From Nocardioides seonyuensis (lineage in GTDB: Bacteria; Actinomycetota; Actinomycetes; Propionibacteriales; Nocardioidaceae): DNA of 64,000 nt. This document shows, piece after piece, positions 18,918 to 27,025 of this stretch. The stretch lies in assembly GCF_004683965.1 (NCBI RefSeq), contig NZ_CP038436.1:806001-870000 (forward strand), written 5' to 3'. Every line of letters begins with the position of its first letter. Within the stretch, counting starts at the first letter, position 1. A program made the position numbers and the translations under genes. The notes under the pieces were generated by a model that saw only the letters and a list, made by a program, of their open reading frames with translations, ran no database searches and had not been told where the DNA came from.

Positions 18918-18938
18918 CGTCCGACGCGGCGTCGGACG
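18918..18938 (-). other. Perfect palindrome in the rpoA-rplQ spacer
   Basis: CGTCCGACGC (18918-18927) and GCGTCGGACG (18929-18938) are exact inverse complements around one base. In RNA this gives a roughly 9-bp hairpin between rpoA and rplQ. It could reduce read-through into rplQ or mark a processing site. Confidence 0.55.
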
Positions 18939-18975
18939 GTTTGGATGGTGCTCATTTGTCGCGGAACCTGCGGGG

Positions 18976-19012
18976 CTAGGCTTCGGCAGACCTCGCTGGC
19001 GCTCGGCCTACC
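18976..19012. repeat. Candidate REP-like palindromic element in the rpoA-rplQ spacer
   Basis: The segment starts with CTAGGC and ends with GCCTAC, and carries CTCGCTGGCGCTCG in the middle. Its layout, a short imperfect palindrome in a spacer, is that of dispersed REP elements. Only one copy is in this window, so repetition cannot be shown here. Confidence 0.3.
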
Positions 19013-19034
19013 TCCGCCTCACTCCTCGGTCCGC

Positions 19035-20051
19035 TCAGTACTGCTCGTCCTCGACGAAGCTGTCGTCGTCGTCGTCGCCGTAGGCAGCCAGGGCCGCGCT
19101 CGGGTCGAAGCCGGGAGCGCTGTCCTTGAGGGAGAGGCCCATCTCGACGAGCTTGGCCTTGACCTCGTCGATCGACTTGGCGCCGAAGTTGCGGATGTCG
19201 AGCAGGTCCTGCTCCGAGCGGCTGATGAGCTCACCCACGGTGTGGATGCCCTCACGCTTGAGGCAGTTGTAGCTGCGGACCGTGAGCTGCAGGTCCTCGA
19301 CCGGCAGTGCCAGGTCGGCGGCGAGCTGCTCGTCGACCGGCGACGGACCGATGTCGATGCCCTCTGCCTCGACGTTGAGCTCGCGAGCCAGGCCGAACAG
19401 CTCGACCAGGGTCTTGCCGGCCGAGGCGATGGCGTCGCGGGGACGGATCGAGGGCTTGGTCTCGACGTCGATGACCAGGCGGTCGAAGTCGGTGCGCTGC
19501 TCGACACGGGTGGCCTCGACCTTGTAGGTCACCTTCAGCACGGGGCTGTAGATCGAGTCGACCGGGATGCGGCCGATCTCGTTGTCGGCGCCCTTGTTCT
19601 GGACGGCCGAGACATAGCCACGACCGCGCTCGACGACGAGCTCGATGTCGATCTTGCCCTTGTCGGAGAGCGTGGCGATCTTCAGCTCGGGGTTGTGCAC
19701 CTCGACACCGGCCGGCGGCGTGATGTCGGCCCCGGTGACGTCACCGGCGCCGGACTTGCGGAGGTACATCACCACGGGCTCGTCGTGCTCGGAGGAGACG
19801 ACCAGGCCCTTCAGGTTGAGGATGACCTCGGTGACGTCCTCGGTGACGCCCTCGATGGTGGAGAACTCGTGCAGGACCGAGTCGATCTTGATGCTGGTGA
19901 CCGAGGCGCCTGGGATGGAGCTGAGGAGAGTACGGCGCAGCGAGTTGCCGAGCGTGTAGCCGAAGCCGGGCTCGAGGGGCTCGATGACGAACCGCGAGCG
20001 GTAGTCGTTGACTGTCTCTTCCGTGAGAGTCGGGCGCTGAGCGATGAGCAC
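19035..20051 (-). CDS. rpoA: DNA-directed RNA polymerase subunit alpha
   Basis: 338 residues from the GTG at 20051 ([12 protein letters not shown]), with GAAGGA upstream. Residues 1-230 are the alpha-NTD that dimerises and nucleates beta and beta-prime ([21 protein letters not shown]). Residues about 245-310 are the alpha-CTD, with [17 protein letters not shown] and [11 protein letters not shown], which contacts UP elements and activators. The acidic tail [13 protein letters not shown] is common in actinobacteria. The open frame extends 8 codons further upstream, but the GTG fits the family. Confidence 0.97.
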   Translation of the reverse strand: MLIAQRPTLTEETVNDYRSRFVIEPLEPGFGYTLGNSLRRTLLSSIPGASVTSIKIDSVLHEFSTIEGVTEDVTEVILNLKGLVVSSEHDEPVVMYLRKSGAGDVTGADITPPAGVEVHNPELKIATLSDKGKIDIELVVERGRGYVSAVQNKGADNEIGRIPVDSIYSPVLKVTYKVEATRVEQRTDFDRLVIDVETKPSIRPRDAIASAGKTLVELFGLARELNVEAEGIDIGPSPVDEQLAADLALPVEDLQLTVRSYNCLKREGIHTVGELISRSEQDLLDIRNFGAKSIDEVKAKLVEMGLSLKDSAPGFDPSAALAAYGDDDDDSFVEDEQY

Positions 20052-20126
20052 GGAATGTGTCCTTCCCGGACCCAACCACTATTTGATGGATCCGAACCAG
20101 ATGAGGGTGTGTGGAGGAGGTGCCCC

Positions 20127-20182
20127 CCGGCCCGGGAAGCAGCTGCAACCGCGGGCCGGAGGTGCACGGGGGCGAACCCCCG
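20127..20182 (-). other. Two strong hairpins between rpsD and rpoA
   Basis: CGGGGG-CGAA-CCCCCG (20167-20182) lies five bases after the rpsD stop on the minus strand. CCGGCCCG (20127-20134) pairs with CGGGCCGG (20152-20159) just beyond. Stems this strong right after a stop look like a partial terminator or processing site that could set the ratio of rpoA to ribosomal-protein mRNA. Confidence 0.6.
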
Positions 20183-20186
20183 CGCG

Positions 20187-20795
20187 TTACTTCTTGGAGT
20201 AGTACTCGACGATCAGCTGCTCGGTGACCGGCACGTCGATCTGAGCACGCACCGGAACCTGGTGCACGAGGATGCGCATCCGCGAGGGGATGGCCTCGAG
20301 CCAGGCCGGGACGTGGCGCTCGCCGTGGGTCTCGCGGGCCACGATGAACGGCGTCTGCTCCAGCGACTTCTCGCGCACGTCGATGATGTCGTGGTCGGTG
20401 ACCTGGAAGGAGGGGATGTCGACCTTCCTGCCGTTGACCAGGAAGTGGCCGTGCACGACCAGCTGGCGGGCCTGACGACGCGTGCGGGCGAACCCTGCGC
20501 GGTAGACGACGTTGTCGAGACGGCACTCGAGCAGCTGCAGGAGGTTGTCGCCGGTCTTGCCCTGGCGACGGCTGGCCTCCTTGTAGTAGCGGAGGAACTG
20601 CTTCTCCATGACGCCGTAGGTGAAGCGCGCCTTCTGCTTCTCGCGCAGCTGGAGGAGGTACTCGCTCTCCTTGATACGGCCACGGCCGTGCTGGCCGGGA
20701 GCGTAGGGACGCTTCTCGAAGGCGGCGTCCCCACCGACGAGGTCGACACCGAGACGGCGCGACTTGCGGGTCATGGGTCCGGTGTAACGGGCCAT
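20187..20795 (-). CDS. rpsD: 30S ribosomal protein S4
   Basis: 202 residues, usual length. The start MARYTGPMTRKSRRLG and the S4 RNA-binding core RTRRQARQLVVHGHFLVNG are clear. It nucleates 30S assembly at the 5' domain of 16S rRNA. The N-terminus lacks Cys, i.e. the zinc-free form. It follows rpsK by 26 bp and is followed by two strong hairpins before rpoA. Confidence 0.97.
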   Translation of the reverse strand: MARYTGPMTRKSRRLGVDLVGGDAAFEKRPYAPGQHGRGRIKESEYLLQLREKQKARFTYGVMEKQFLRYYKEASRRQGKTGDNLLQLLECRLDNVVYRAGFARTRRQARQLVVHGHFLVNGRKVDIPSFQVTDHDIIDVREKSLEQTPFIVARETHGERHVPAWLEAIPSRMRILVHQVPVRAQIDVPVTEQLIVEYYSKK

Positions 20796-20821
20796 GTCAG
20801 TCTCTCTTTCTCAGTCTCGGG

Positions 20822-21217
20822 TCAGACGCGGCGGCGCTTGGGCGGCCGGCATCCGTTGTGGGGGGTGGGGGTGACGTCCTGGATGGTGCCGACCTCGAGG
20901 CCGATGGCACCCAGCGAACGGATCGCGGTCTCGCGACCCGAGCCCGGGCCCTTGACGAAGACGTCGATCTTCTTCATCCCGTGGTCCATGGCGCGGCGCC
21001 CGGCGGCCTCGGCGGCCATCTGCGCAGCGAAGGGCGTCGACTTGCGCGAGCCCTTGAAGCCGACAGTGCCGGCAGAGGCCCACGAGACGACCGCACCCGT
21101 GGGGTCGGTGATCGTGACGATGGTGTTGTTGAACGTGCTCTTGATGTGGGCTTCGCCCTGAGCGATGTTCTTCTTCTCCTTGCGGCGCACCTTGGTCGCG
21201 CGGCTCTTGGGAGGCAT
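20822..21217 (-). CDS. rpsK: 30S ribosomal protein S11
   Basis: 131 residues. The N-terminus [17 protein letters not shown], central [16 protein letters not shown] and C-terminal [15 protein letters not shown] are all typical. S11 forms part of the platform near the mRNA exit with S7 and S18. It lies in the infA-rplQ cluster between rpsM and rpsD. Confidence 0.97.
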   Translation of the reverse strand: MPPKSRATKVRRKEKKNIAQGEAHIKSTFNNTIVTITDPTGAVVSWASAGTVGFKGSRKSTPFAAQMAAEAAGRRAMDHGMKKIDVFVKGPGSGRETAIRSLGAIGLEVGTIQDVTPTPHNGCRPPKRRRV

Positions 21218-21288
21218 GCAGTTTCTCCTGAGGTATCTGGAAGCTGTGGGATCGAGGGAAGGTCAGCGAGCTCGGCGGGTGCCGAGGG

Positions 21289-21663
21289 TCACTTGGCCTT
21301 CTTCTTGCCGGCGACAGTGCGCTTGGGACCCTTGCGGGTGCGCGCGTTGGTCTTGGTGCGCTGACCGCGGACCGGAAGGCCCATGCGGTGGCGACGACCC
21401 TGGTAGCTGCCGATCTCGATCTTGCGGCGGATGTCTGCCTGGACCTCGCGACGGAGGTCACCCTCGATCTTGAAGTTGGCTTCGATCGCGTCGCGGAGCT
21501 TGACCAGCTCCTCGTCGCCGAGCGTGTGCACCCGAGCGTTCGGGTCGACCCCGGTCTCGGCGAGCAGCTGCTGGGCGCGGGTACGGCCGATGCCGTAGAT
21601 GTAGGTGAGTGCGATCTCGATGCGCTTGTCGCGCGGGAGGTCCACACCAACGAGGCGTGCCAT
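21289..21663 (-). CDS. rpsM: 30S ribosomal protein S13
   Basis: 124 residues from the ATG at 21663 ([21 protein letters not shown]), preceded by GGAAAGGG. The helix-two-turn-helix [11 protein letters not shown] and the basic tail [17 protein letters not shown] reach the decoding site and tRNA. An 8-bp hairpin sits directly upstream of the Shine-Dalgarno, possibly affecting translation. The open frame runs 24 codons further upstream but without family similarity. Confidence 0.97.
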   Translation of the reverse strand: MARLVGVDLPRDKRIEIALTYIYGIGRTRAQQLLAETGVDPNARVHTLGDEELVKLRDAIEANFKIEGDLRREVQADIRRKIEIGSYQGRRHRMGLPVRGQRTKTNARTRKGPKRTVAGKKKAK

Positions 21664-21676
21664 GGTGGCCCTTTCC

Positions 21677-21695
21677 ACAAGGCTGGGAGCCTTGT
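21677..21695 (-). other. Hairpin in the rpsM leader
   Basis: ACAAGGCT (21677-21684) and AGCCTTGT (21688-21695) are exact inverse complements with a GGG loop, ending two to four bases from the rpsM Shine-Dalgarno. It could modulate initiation of rpsM, or be the remnant of an operon boundary in the 190-bp spacer after rpmJ. Confidence 0.5.
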
Positions 21696-21852
21696 CTGTG
21701 TTCATCGCTCTGGTTTCGGTCGTGTCGCGTCCCATCCCGCCTCGGGGTGGGCTCCGGCCAGTGCTCCGGAGGTGACTTCGATGAGGCGGTGCCTCACCTA
21801 GCGATCACGTTGTGGTGGATTCAGTTGTTGCTGCGTGCAAGCCGGCGGAGAA

Positions 21853-21966
21853 CTAGCCCTGGCGCTGCTTGTGACGGGGGTTCTCGCAGATGACCATGAC
21901 GCGGCCGTGGCGACGGATGACCTTGCACTTGTCGCACATCGGCTTGACGCTCGGGTTGACCTTCAT
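21853..21966 (-). CDS. rpmJ: 50S ribosomal protein L36
   Basis: 37 residues, beginning [17 protein letters not shown] and ending RHKQRQG. The C-x2-C ... C-x4-H pattern (MCDKC, ICENPRH) is the zinc-binding form of L36. It lies between infA and rpsM, as in most bacteria. A paralogue without Cys may exist elsewhere but is not in this window. Confidence 0.97.
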   Translation of the reverse strand: MKVNPSVKPMCDKCKVIRRHGRVMVICENPRHKQRQG

Positions 21967-22027
21967 GTCAGCCCTTTCTTGCTCGTGAGTGGCTGTCTCG
22001 GTGTGCTGCAGTGAGCTCGACGCTCGC

Positions 22028-22249
22028 TCACTTGTAGCGGTAGACGATCCGTCCTCGGGTGAGGTCGTAGGGAGAGAGCTCCACCACCACGCGGTCCTCG
22101 GGGAGGATCCGGATGTAGTGCTGGCGCATCTTGCCGCTGATGTGGGCGAGCACCTTGTGACCGTTGCTCAGCTCCACACGGAACATCGCATTGGGCAGGG
22201 CTTCAGTGATCGTGCCCTCGAGCTCGATCACGCCTTCTTTCTTCGGCAT
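22028..22249 (-). CDS. infA: Translation initiation factor IF-1
   Basis: 73 residues from the ATG at 22249 ([14 protein letters not shown]), with GGAGG five bases upstream. The S1/OB-fold segments [20 protein letters not shown] and GRIVYRYK are complete. IF-1 occupies the 30S A site during initiation. It heads the infA-rplQ cluster. A weak -10-like TAGACT (minus strand, 22465-22460) lies 210 bases upstream with a poor -35, so the promoter is uncertain. Confidence 0.97.
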   Translation of the reverse strand: MPKKEGVIELEGTITEALPNAMFRVELSNGHKVLAHISGKMRQHYIRILPEDRVVVELSPYDLTRGRIVYRYK

Positions 22250-22490
22250 GTCCTCCACAATCTGTCGTCTGGTCATCTACCGTTCCTTGCTCCGGCCCGG
22301 GAACCTCCTCCTGCCCCCGGAGGGGCTGGCGGTGGACCTCGTGCGGTGGCCCCGGATCCCTCTTCCGGACACACGACGACACGCTCGAGCGAGCGAGTCG
22401 AGATGGATCCGGCAGCCGCGAGGCATCCGAATGCACAACCCACGTTGGGCCGACACGCGAGTCTAGTCGGATCCGCCTGTGGAAGACCAA

Positions 22491-24803
22491 TCAGCGACGG
22501 CGCGGGCGCAGCGTCGCGACGTTCACGGCCGCGAGGAGCCTTCGACGGCGGCCCACCGCCGCGGACATGCTGCGGCGAGCCTGGTCGACTGCGCTCCAGT
22601 ATGCCGCAGCGTCGGCCGCCTCGGGCGGACGGGGTCCGAAGACGAAGCTGTCCGCCCGCCTCGCCAGGGAGGGCGCCGCGTCGGCGGAGATGTCGCAGGA
22701 CTGCTCGCGCCGCGTGACCGAGGGCCCCAGGGCCACCACCTGCCCGAGGTCGCGCGCGTGGTCCACCAGCTCGCGCCACGCACCCACGAAGCGAGCCGAG
22801 GGCGTGGCTGCCCGGCGGCGCCGGCGTCGACGCAGTGCCTTGAGCGCGAGGATCGAGCCGACGACCAGCGCGACGACCAGCAGCGGCAGGCCGACGTAGC
22901 GCAGCACCACACCGACCCAGGCCGGCAGCCCGGCGAGCGCCTCCTCGTCCTCGTCCTCCTCCTTGGAGGTCTTGCGCTCCTTGAGGTCGGCGTTGCTCTG
23001 GTCACCGATGTCAGAGGGTGGCGGGATGGGAGCCGGGGGCGGGATGACCGTCCCCGTCATCGGCTCCTCGGTCTGGGGCAGCTGCTGGGTGGGCGGCTCC
23101 TTCGACATGAACCTCTCGGTCGGGAGCGTGCGCCACGAACCGTCCGCCGCGCGCAGCTCCACCCAGGCCGAGACGTCGGCCCCGGTGACCGCCCCGTCCT
23201 GCGGGACCTCAGCGCCCAGGACGACCCGCGCGGGCACCCCCACCTGCTGGGCCAGCAGGGCCATCGTGGCGGCGTACTGCTCGTCGTTGCCCACCATGAC
23301 CTGCTGGTTCAAGAACTCGTCGGAGAGCCGGTGGATGCTGTGGCCGGGGTGGTACTGGCGCTCGTCCTTGCCGATACCGTCGGAGTACTTGCCCTCTCGC
23401 TTCAGGTGCCGGGCAATGGCCAGCACGCGGCTCATCGGCTCGGTGGTGTCCTCGGACCACTGGGTCGCCGGAGCCCCGAGGAAGGCCGTGCCGGGCGGGA
23501 GGGTGGTGACGGCGGAGGACGGCACGGTGCCCGGTCGCAACGAGTCGTCCGGGACGACGGCGGTGAAGGTGTAGGTGTCGCCGGGCGCGAGACCGGTGGG
23601 TACGACGGCGGTCGAGGTGGCGAGGTTGTAGCGGAAGACCTCGGCCTTGAGGAGCGGGTCCCCGATGCCGAACTCCAGCGACGTGAGGGAGCCGCTCGTC
23701 GGAAGCCACACACCGTCGTAGCCCTCCCCGATGGTCACGCTGGCCTCCACCGACGTGCCCTCGGCCGGGTTGTCGAGCGTCGAGGAGACGCGCTGGAAGG
23801 AGTCGCCCCCCTCGCCCGGGAGGGCGTCGTTCGAGGCACCCCACACCAGCCCGTCGTAGCGGTCCATCGTCGCGATCCGCATCCGGGAGCCGGGCTCCAG
23901 CCCCGAGACCGTGAAGAGCGTCTCGTCGTGGACGTTGGCCCGGTCGCTGCGGCCCTGGGGGTCGACGTACTTGCGGAAGCCCGCCAGGGGCGAGGGGTAG
24001 CGGCCGATGTCGAAGGGCGGGGTGATCCAGTCGCGGGCCACCGCGCGCTCGCTGTCGTCGCCCACCAGGGCGCCTGCCGGCAACGACGCGGCGGCGGCGA
24101 GTGCCACCATCGCGGCCCCGACGGCGAGCCGGCCCCACCCGGCGGTGCCTCCGTGCACGGCGGCCGAAGCACGGCGTGAGCGCATCGCGAGCCATCCGAG
24201 TGCGAGAGCAGCGAACACCGCACCGTGGACGAGCAGCGACGTCGGGTGCCGCACGCCGAGGAGGAGGGTGAGGGCAAGCAGGCCGGTCATGGCAAGGACA
24301 GGGAGGAGCGCACCCAGCCATGCGCGCCGGAGGACCAGCTGCGACAGCGCGGTACCGGACACGCCGGCGACCAGCCCGAGCAGCCACGGCAGGACGAGCA
24401 GGGGTCCGGAGCCGTCCACGGGCGGGAGCGTGGTCAGCAGGTCCTTCCAGCCGAAGATCGCCTGGTCGGCGAGCTCGGAGAGGGTCGCCGGGCCGGGGAT
24501 GAGCGAGGCGTCCCCCAGGGAGCGCAGGCACAGCAGCCCACCCAGCAGGAAGAACACCACGAGGGCGAGCACGACGGCCGAGACGAAGGGCCAGCCGACC
24601 GCACGCGTCACGTGGGTGATCAGCACACCGAGGACCACTCCCAGCACGCCCACGAGGAGGAAGTCCCACCCGGTGAACGACGACGCCAGGGAGCTGATCG
24701 AGACGACCGCGAGGGCCACCACCATGACCAGGTCGACCGCGGTGTGCCGGTCGGGGAGCAGCGGTGTGGGACGCACGCGGGTGCGGGTGTCGAGGTGCCT
24801 CAA
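22491..24803 (-). CDS. Transglutaminase-fold (DUF3488/TgpA-like) membrane protein lacking the catalytic triad
   Basis: 770 residues. About six membrane segments occupy the first 215 residues. An extracytoplasmic part follows (about 215-700), including the transglutaminase-like core, then one membrane helix (LPLLVVALVVGSILALKAL), an Arg cluster and a cytoplasmic tail. The core aligns with the family, but the Cys of GxCxQ is Asp507 (GNDEQYA), the His of HAWVE is Ser545 (SAWVEL) and the Asp of DPTP is Leu560 (TLPTE). It therefore looks like a non-catalytic, binding or scaffold version. The TTG at 24803 overlaps the DUF58 stop (TTGA) and has GGAG upstream; GTG at 24776 is an alternative. Confidence 0.85.
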   Translation of the reverse strand: MRHLDTRTRVRPTPLLPDRHTAVDLVMVVALAVVSISSLASSFTGWDFLLVGVLGVVLGVLITHVTRAVGWPFVSAVVLALVVFFLLGGLLCLRSLGDASLIPGPATLSELADQAIFGWKDLLTTLPPVDGSGPLLVLPWLLGLVAGVSGTALSQLVLRRAWLGALLPVLAMTGLLALTLLLGVRHPTSLLVHGAVFAALALGWLAMRSRRASAAVHGGTAGWGRLAVGAAMVALAAAASLPAGALVGDDSERAVARDWITPPFDIGRYPSPLAGFRKYVDPQGRSDRANVHDETLFTVSGLEPGSRMRIATMDRYDGLVWGASNDALPGEGGDSFQRVSSTLDNPAEGTSVEASVTIGEGYDGVWLPTSGSLTSLEFGIGDPLLKAEVFRYNLATSTAVVPTGLAPGDTYTFTAVVPDDSLRPGTVPSSAVTTLPPGTAFLGAPATQWSEDTTEPMSRVLAIARHLKREGKYSDGIGKDERQYHPGHSIHRLSDEFLNQQVMVGNDEQYAATMALLAQQVGVPARVVLGAEVPQDGAVTGADVSAWVELRAADGSWRTLPTERFMSKEPPTQQLPQTEEPMTGTVIPPPAPIPPPSDIGDQSNADLKERKTSKEEDEDEEALAGLPAWVGVVLRYVGLPLLVVALVVGSILALKALRRRRRRRAATPSARFVGAWRELVDHARDLGQVVALGPSVTRREQSCDISADAAPSLARRADSFVFGPRPPEAADAAAYWSAVDQARRSMSAAVGRRRRLLAAVNVATLRPRRR

Positions 24804-25990
24804 CGCACGCTCCAGGAGAGGAGGCCGCCGAGGTCCTCCTTGGCGGCGAGGTGCATGACCGGAAGGCCGCCGGCCTCGCTGATCCGGCTGGTGCCGTCGG
24901 GCTCGACCAGGATGGCGTAGCGGCGCACCTCGGGCGGGAACACCGCAGCTGCGCGCAGGACGTCGGTGAACCCGGTGGCGGCCCCTGCCACGAGGAAGAC
25001 GAGGCTCGTCTCGGGGGCCACGTCGGTGGCCCGCTGGGCGGCGTCGACGATGCCCACGTCGCCGAAGTCCGCCCGGCACACGGCGTCGAGGGCGGTGTGC
25101 CCCGAGGCCCCGGTCGAGGAGTGGCTGCCGCACACGAAGGAGACGTCGAACTCGTCGAGCACTGCTCGCACGGCGATCGACGCGGCCACCGACATGGCGG
25201 ACTCGAACTCGTCGGCATCGGGCCAGGCCTCCGCCCGGTCGTCCACGACGATCGTGGCGTGGCTGCGGCGCGTGTCGAGGTACTGGCGCACGAGCAGGCT
25301 GGACTCGCCGGTCGAGGCCATCACCTTCGCCGAGGAGCGCCAGTGGATGTGCCGGAGGTCGTCGCCGGGGGCGTACTCGCGCAGAGCATGGAAGGCGAGG
25401 TCGCTCTGGGAGACAGCGTCGGTCGAGACACCCTCGAGGTCCCGGAGCAGGCCGGCCCCCAACGAGTCGAGCGGGAGGAGCGGCGGACGCACCAGCACCT
25501 CGCGCAGCGGAGTCCACTCCATGTCACGCGAGAACAGGCCCACCGGATCGCCGCGCCGGGTGATCGCCGGGCCAACCGGGATGACTCCGCGCCGCTCGGT
25601 GCGGATCGTGAACGACTCCTCGTGCGAGGCCCCGGCTGCCAGGGACCCGATGCCGTAGCGGTGGACGGACGACCCGACCGGCACCTCCAGCGTGGTCGGC
25701 AGCAACCGCCCCGAGGCGGTGTTGGTCACCACGACGCCGGCCACGACCGAGTCGCCGGCGGCCACCCGCTCGGGCTCCAGCCGCAGGTCCACGCGCACCG
25801 AGGTGCGGCCGAGCAGGAACGGCACACCGAGCGCGAGCAGGGCTGCGCACGCGGTGGCCAGCACGGCGATCTCGCGCCAGTGGGCCACGGCCGCGAGCAC
25901 CGCAGCGCCGAGACCGAGGCCGAGAACGATCCAGCCCGTGGGGCGGACGATCTCGAGCCCTGGCCTCAGCCGTTCGAGGACTGCCTCCAT
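24800..25990 (-). CDS. DUF58-domain membrane protein
   Basis: 396 residues. Two N-terminal membrane helices (about 18-60) precede a beta-rich region and the DUF58 core, whose signature YAPGDDLRHIHWRSSAK is at about 205-221, followed by a vWA-like fold (SHATIVVDDRAEA). DUF58 proteins nearly always accompany MoxR ATPases and transglutaminase-fold proteins, as here. They are thought to act in MoxR-dependent assembly or activation of membrane complexes. The start lies 9 bp after the moxR stop; the stop overlaps the next start. Confidence 0.9.
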   Translation of the reverse strand: MEAVLERLRPGLEIVRPTGWIVLGLGLGAAVLAAVAHWREIAVLATACAALLALGVPFLLGRTSVRVDLRLEPERVAAGDSVVAGVVVTNTASGRLLPTTLEVPVGSSVHRYGIGSLAAGASHEESFTIRTERRGVIPVGPAITRRGDPVGLFSRDMEWTPLREVLVRPPLLPLDSLGAGLLRDLEGVSTDAVSQSDLAFHALREYAPGDDLRHIHWRSSAKVMASTGESSLLVRQYLDTRRSHATIVVDDRAEAWPDADEFESAMSVAASIAVRAVLDEFDVSFVCGSHSSTGASGHTALDAVCRADFGDVGIVDAAQRATDVAPETSLVFLVAGAATGFTDVLRAAAVFPPEVRRYAILVEPDGTSRISEAGGLPVMHLAAKEDLGGLLSWSVR

Positions 25991-25998
25991 GGTCGGGT

Positions 25999-26970
25999 TC
26001 AGACCCCCACGCGGTCGGTCGGCGGCGCGACGGAGTCGAGGAGGCGACCGATGACGGTCGCGACGTCGACGCCGCTGAACTGCGCCTCCGCGTCCAGGAG
26101 CAGGCGGTGGGACAGCACCGGCTCGGCCAGGTCCTTGACGTCGTCGGGCACGACGTGGTCGCGGCCATCGGCGGCAGCCCACGTCTTCGCCACGCGGACG
26201 AGGGCCAGGCACCCTCGGGGAGAGAGGCCGAGCTTGACGTGGGGCTGACGACGGGACTCTTCGGCCAGCTCGGCGACGTAGCCGACCACCGCCGGGTCGA
26301 CGTAGACCTGGTCGGCGAGCTCGCTCATCTGGGCGATCGTCGCGGCGGTGATGACCGGGGTCACAAGGGCGGCACGATCACGCACCGCGGCGTTGTTGAG
26401 CAGCTCCACCGTGGCCTGCCGGTCGGGATAGCCGACCGCGGTCTTCATGAGGAAGCGGTCGAGCTGCGCCTCGGGAAGGCGATAGGTCCCTGCCTGCTCG
26501 ATGGGGTTCTGCGTGGCGATGACGAGGAAGGGCCTGCCGACCGGGTGGGCGACTCCGTCGACGGTGACGCGTCCCTCCTCCATGACCTCGAGCAGCGCCG
26601 ACTGCGTCTTGGGGGACGCCCGGTTGATCTCGTCGGCCAGCACGATCGTGTGGAAGATCGGCCCGGGGTGGAACTCGAAGGTCCCCTTGTGCTGGTCGTA
26701 GACCGTCACGCCGGTGACGTCGGAGGGCAGCAGGTCAGGGGTGAACTGGATGCGGGCGTGGCTGCCCTGCACGGTGTTGGCCAAGGCCCGCGCCAGCATC
26801 GTCTTGCCGGTGCCCGGGAAGTCCTCGAGGAGGATGTGCCCCTCGGACAGCAGGCACGTCAGGGCGAGGCGTACGACGTGCCGCTTGCCGAGGACGGCCT
26901 TCTCCATGTTGTCGGTGAGCTGGTCGAAGGTCGTCTTGAACCAGTCGGCCTGTTCGTGGGAGATGGTCAA
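25999..26970 (-). CDS. MoxR-family AAA+ ATPase
   Basis: 323 residues. Walker A is GTGKTMLARA, Walker B VLADEINRA, sensor 1 is in IATQNP, and the arginine-finger region QLDRFLMK is intact; the C-terminal lid contains GLSPRG. MoxR ATPases act as chaperones that mature partner complexes, often through vWA-type proteins such as the DUF58 protein next to it. It is flanked upstream by the giant exported Ig/FN3 protein, whose folding or activation is a plausible target. Confidence 0.94.
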   Translation of the reverse strand: MTISHEQADWFKTTFDQLTDNMEKAVLGKRHVVRLALTCLLSEGHILLEDFPGTGKTMLARALANTVQGSHARIQFTPDLLPSDVTGVTVYDQHKGTFEFHPGPIFHTIVLADEINRASPKTQSALLEVMEEGRVTVDGVAHPVGRPFLVIATQNPIEQAGTYRLPEAQLDRFLMKTAVGYPDRQATVELLNNAAVRDRAALVTPVITAATIAQMSELADQVYVDPAVVGYVAELAEESRRQPHVKLGLSPRGCLALVRVAKTWAAADGRDHVVPDDVKDLAEPVLSHRLLLDAEAQFSGVDVATVIGRLLDSVAPPTDRVGV

Positions 26971-27025
26971 CGGAGGACTCCTGAGGTGTGGGCGGATGCC
27001 GTCGTGTTCAAGCCGGAGGTGGAGG

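Noticed and set aside
22460..22490. infA promoter with -10 TAGACT and -35 TTGGTC (minus strand)
   Set aside because: Spacing is 19 bp and the -35 overlaps the end of the upstream gene; too weak to list as a feature.
24804..25517. Upstream extension of the transglutaminase-fold frame to 1,008 residues
   Set aside because: The extension runs opposite in frame to the well-defined DUF58 gene, is Arg/Pro/Ala-rich shadow sequence, and a TTG with a good RBS starts the real protein at 24803.
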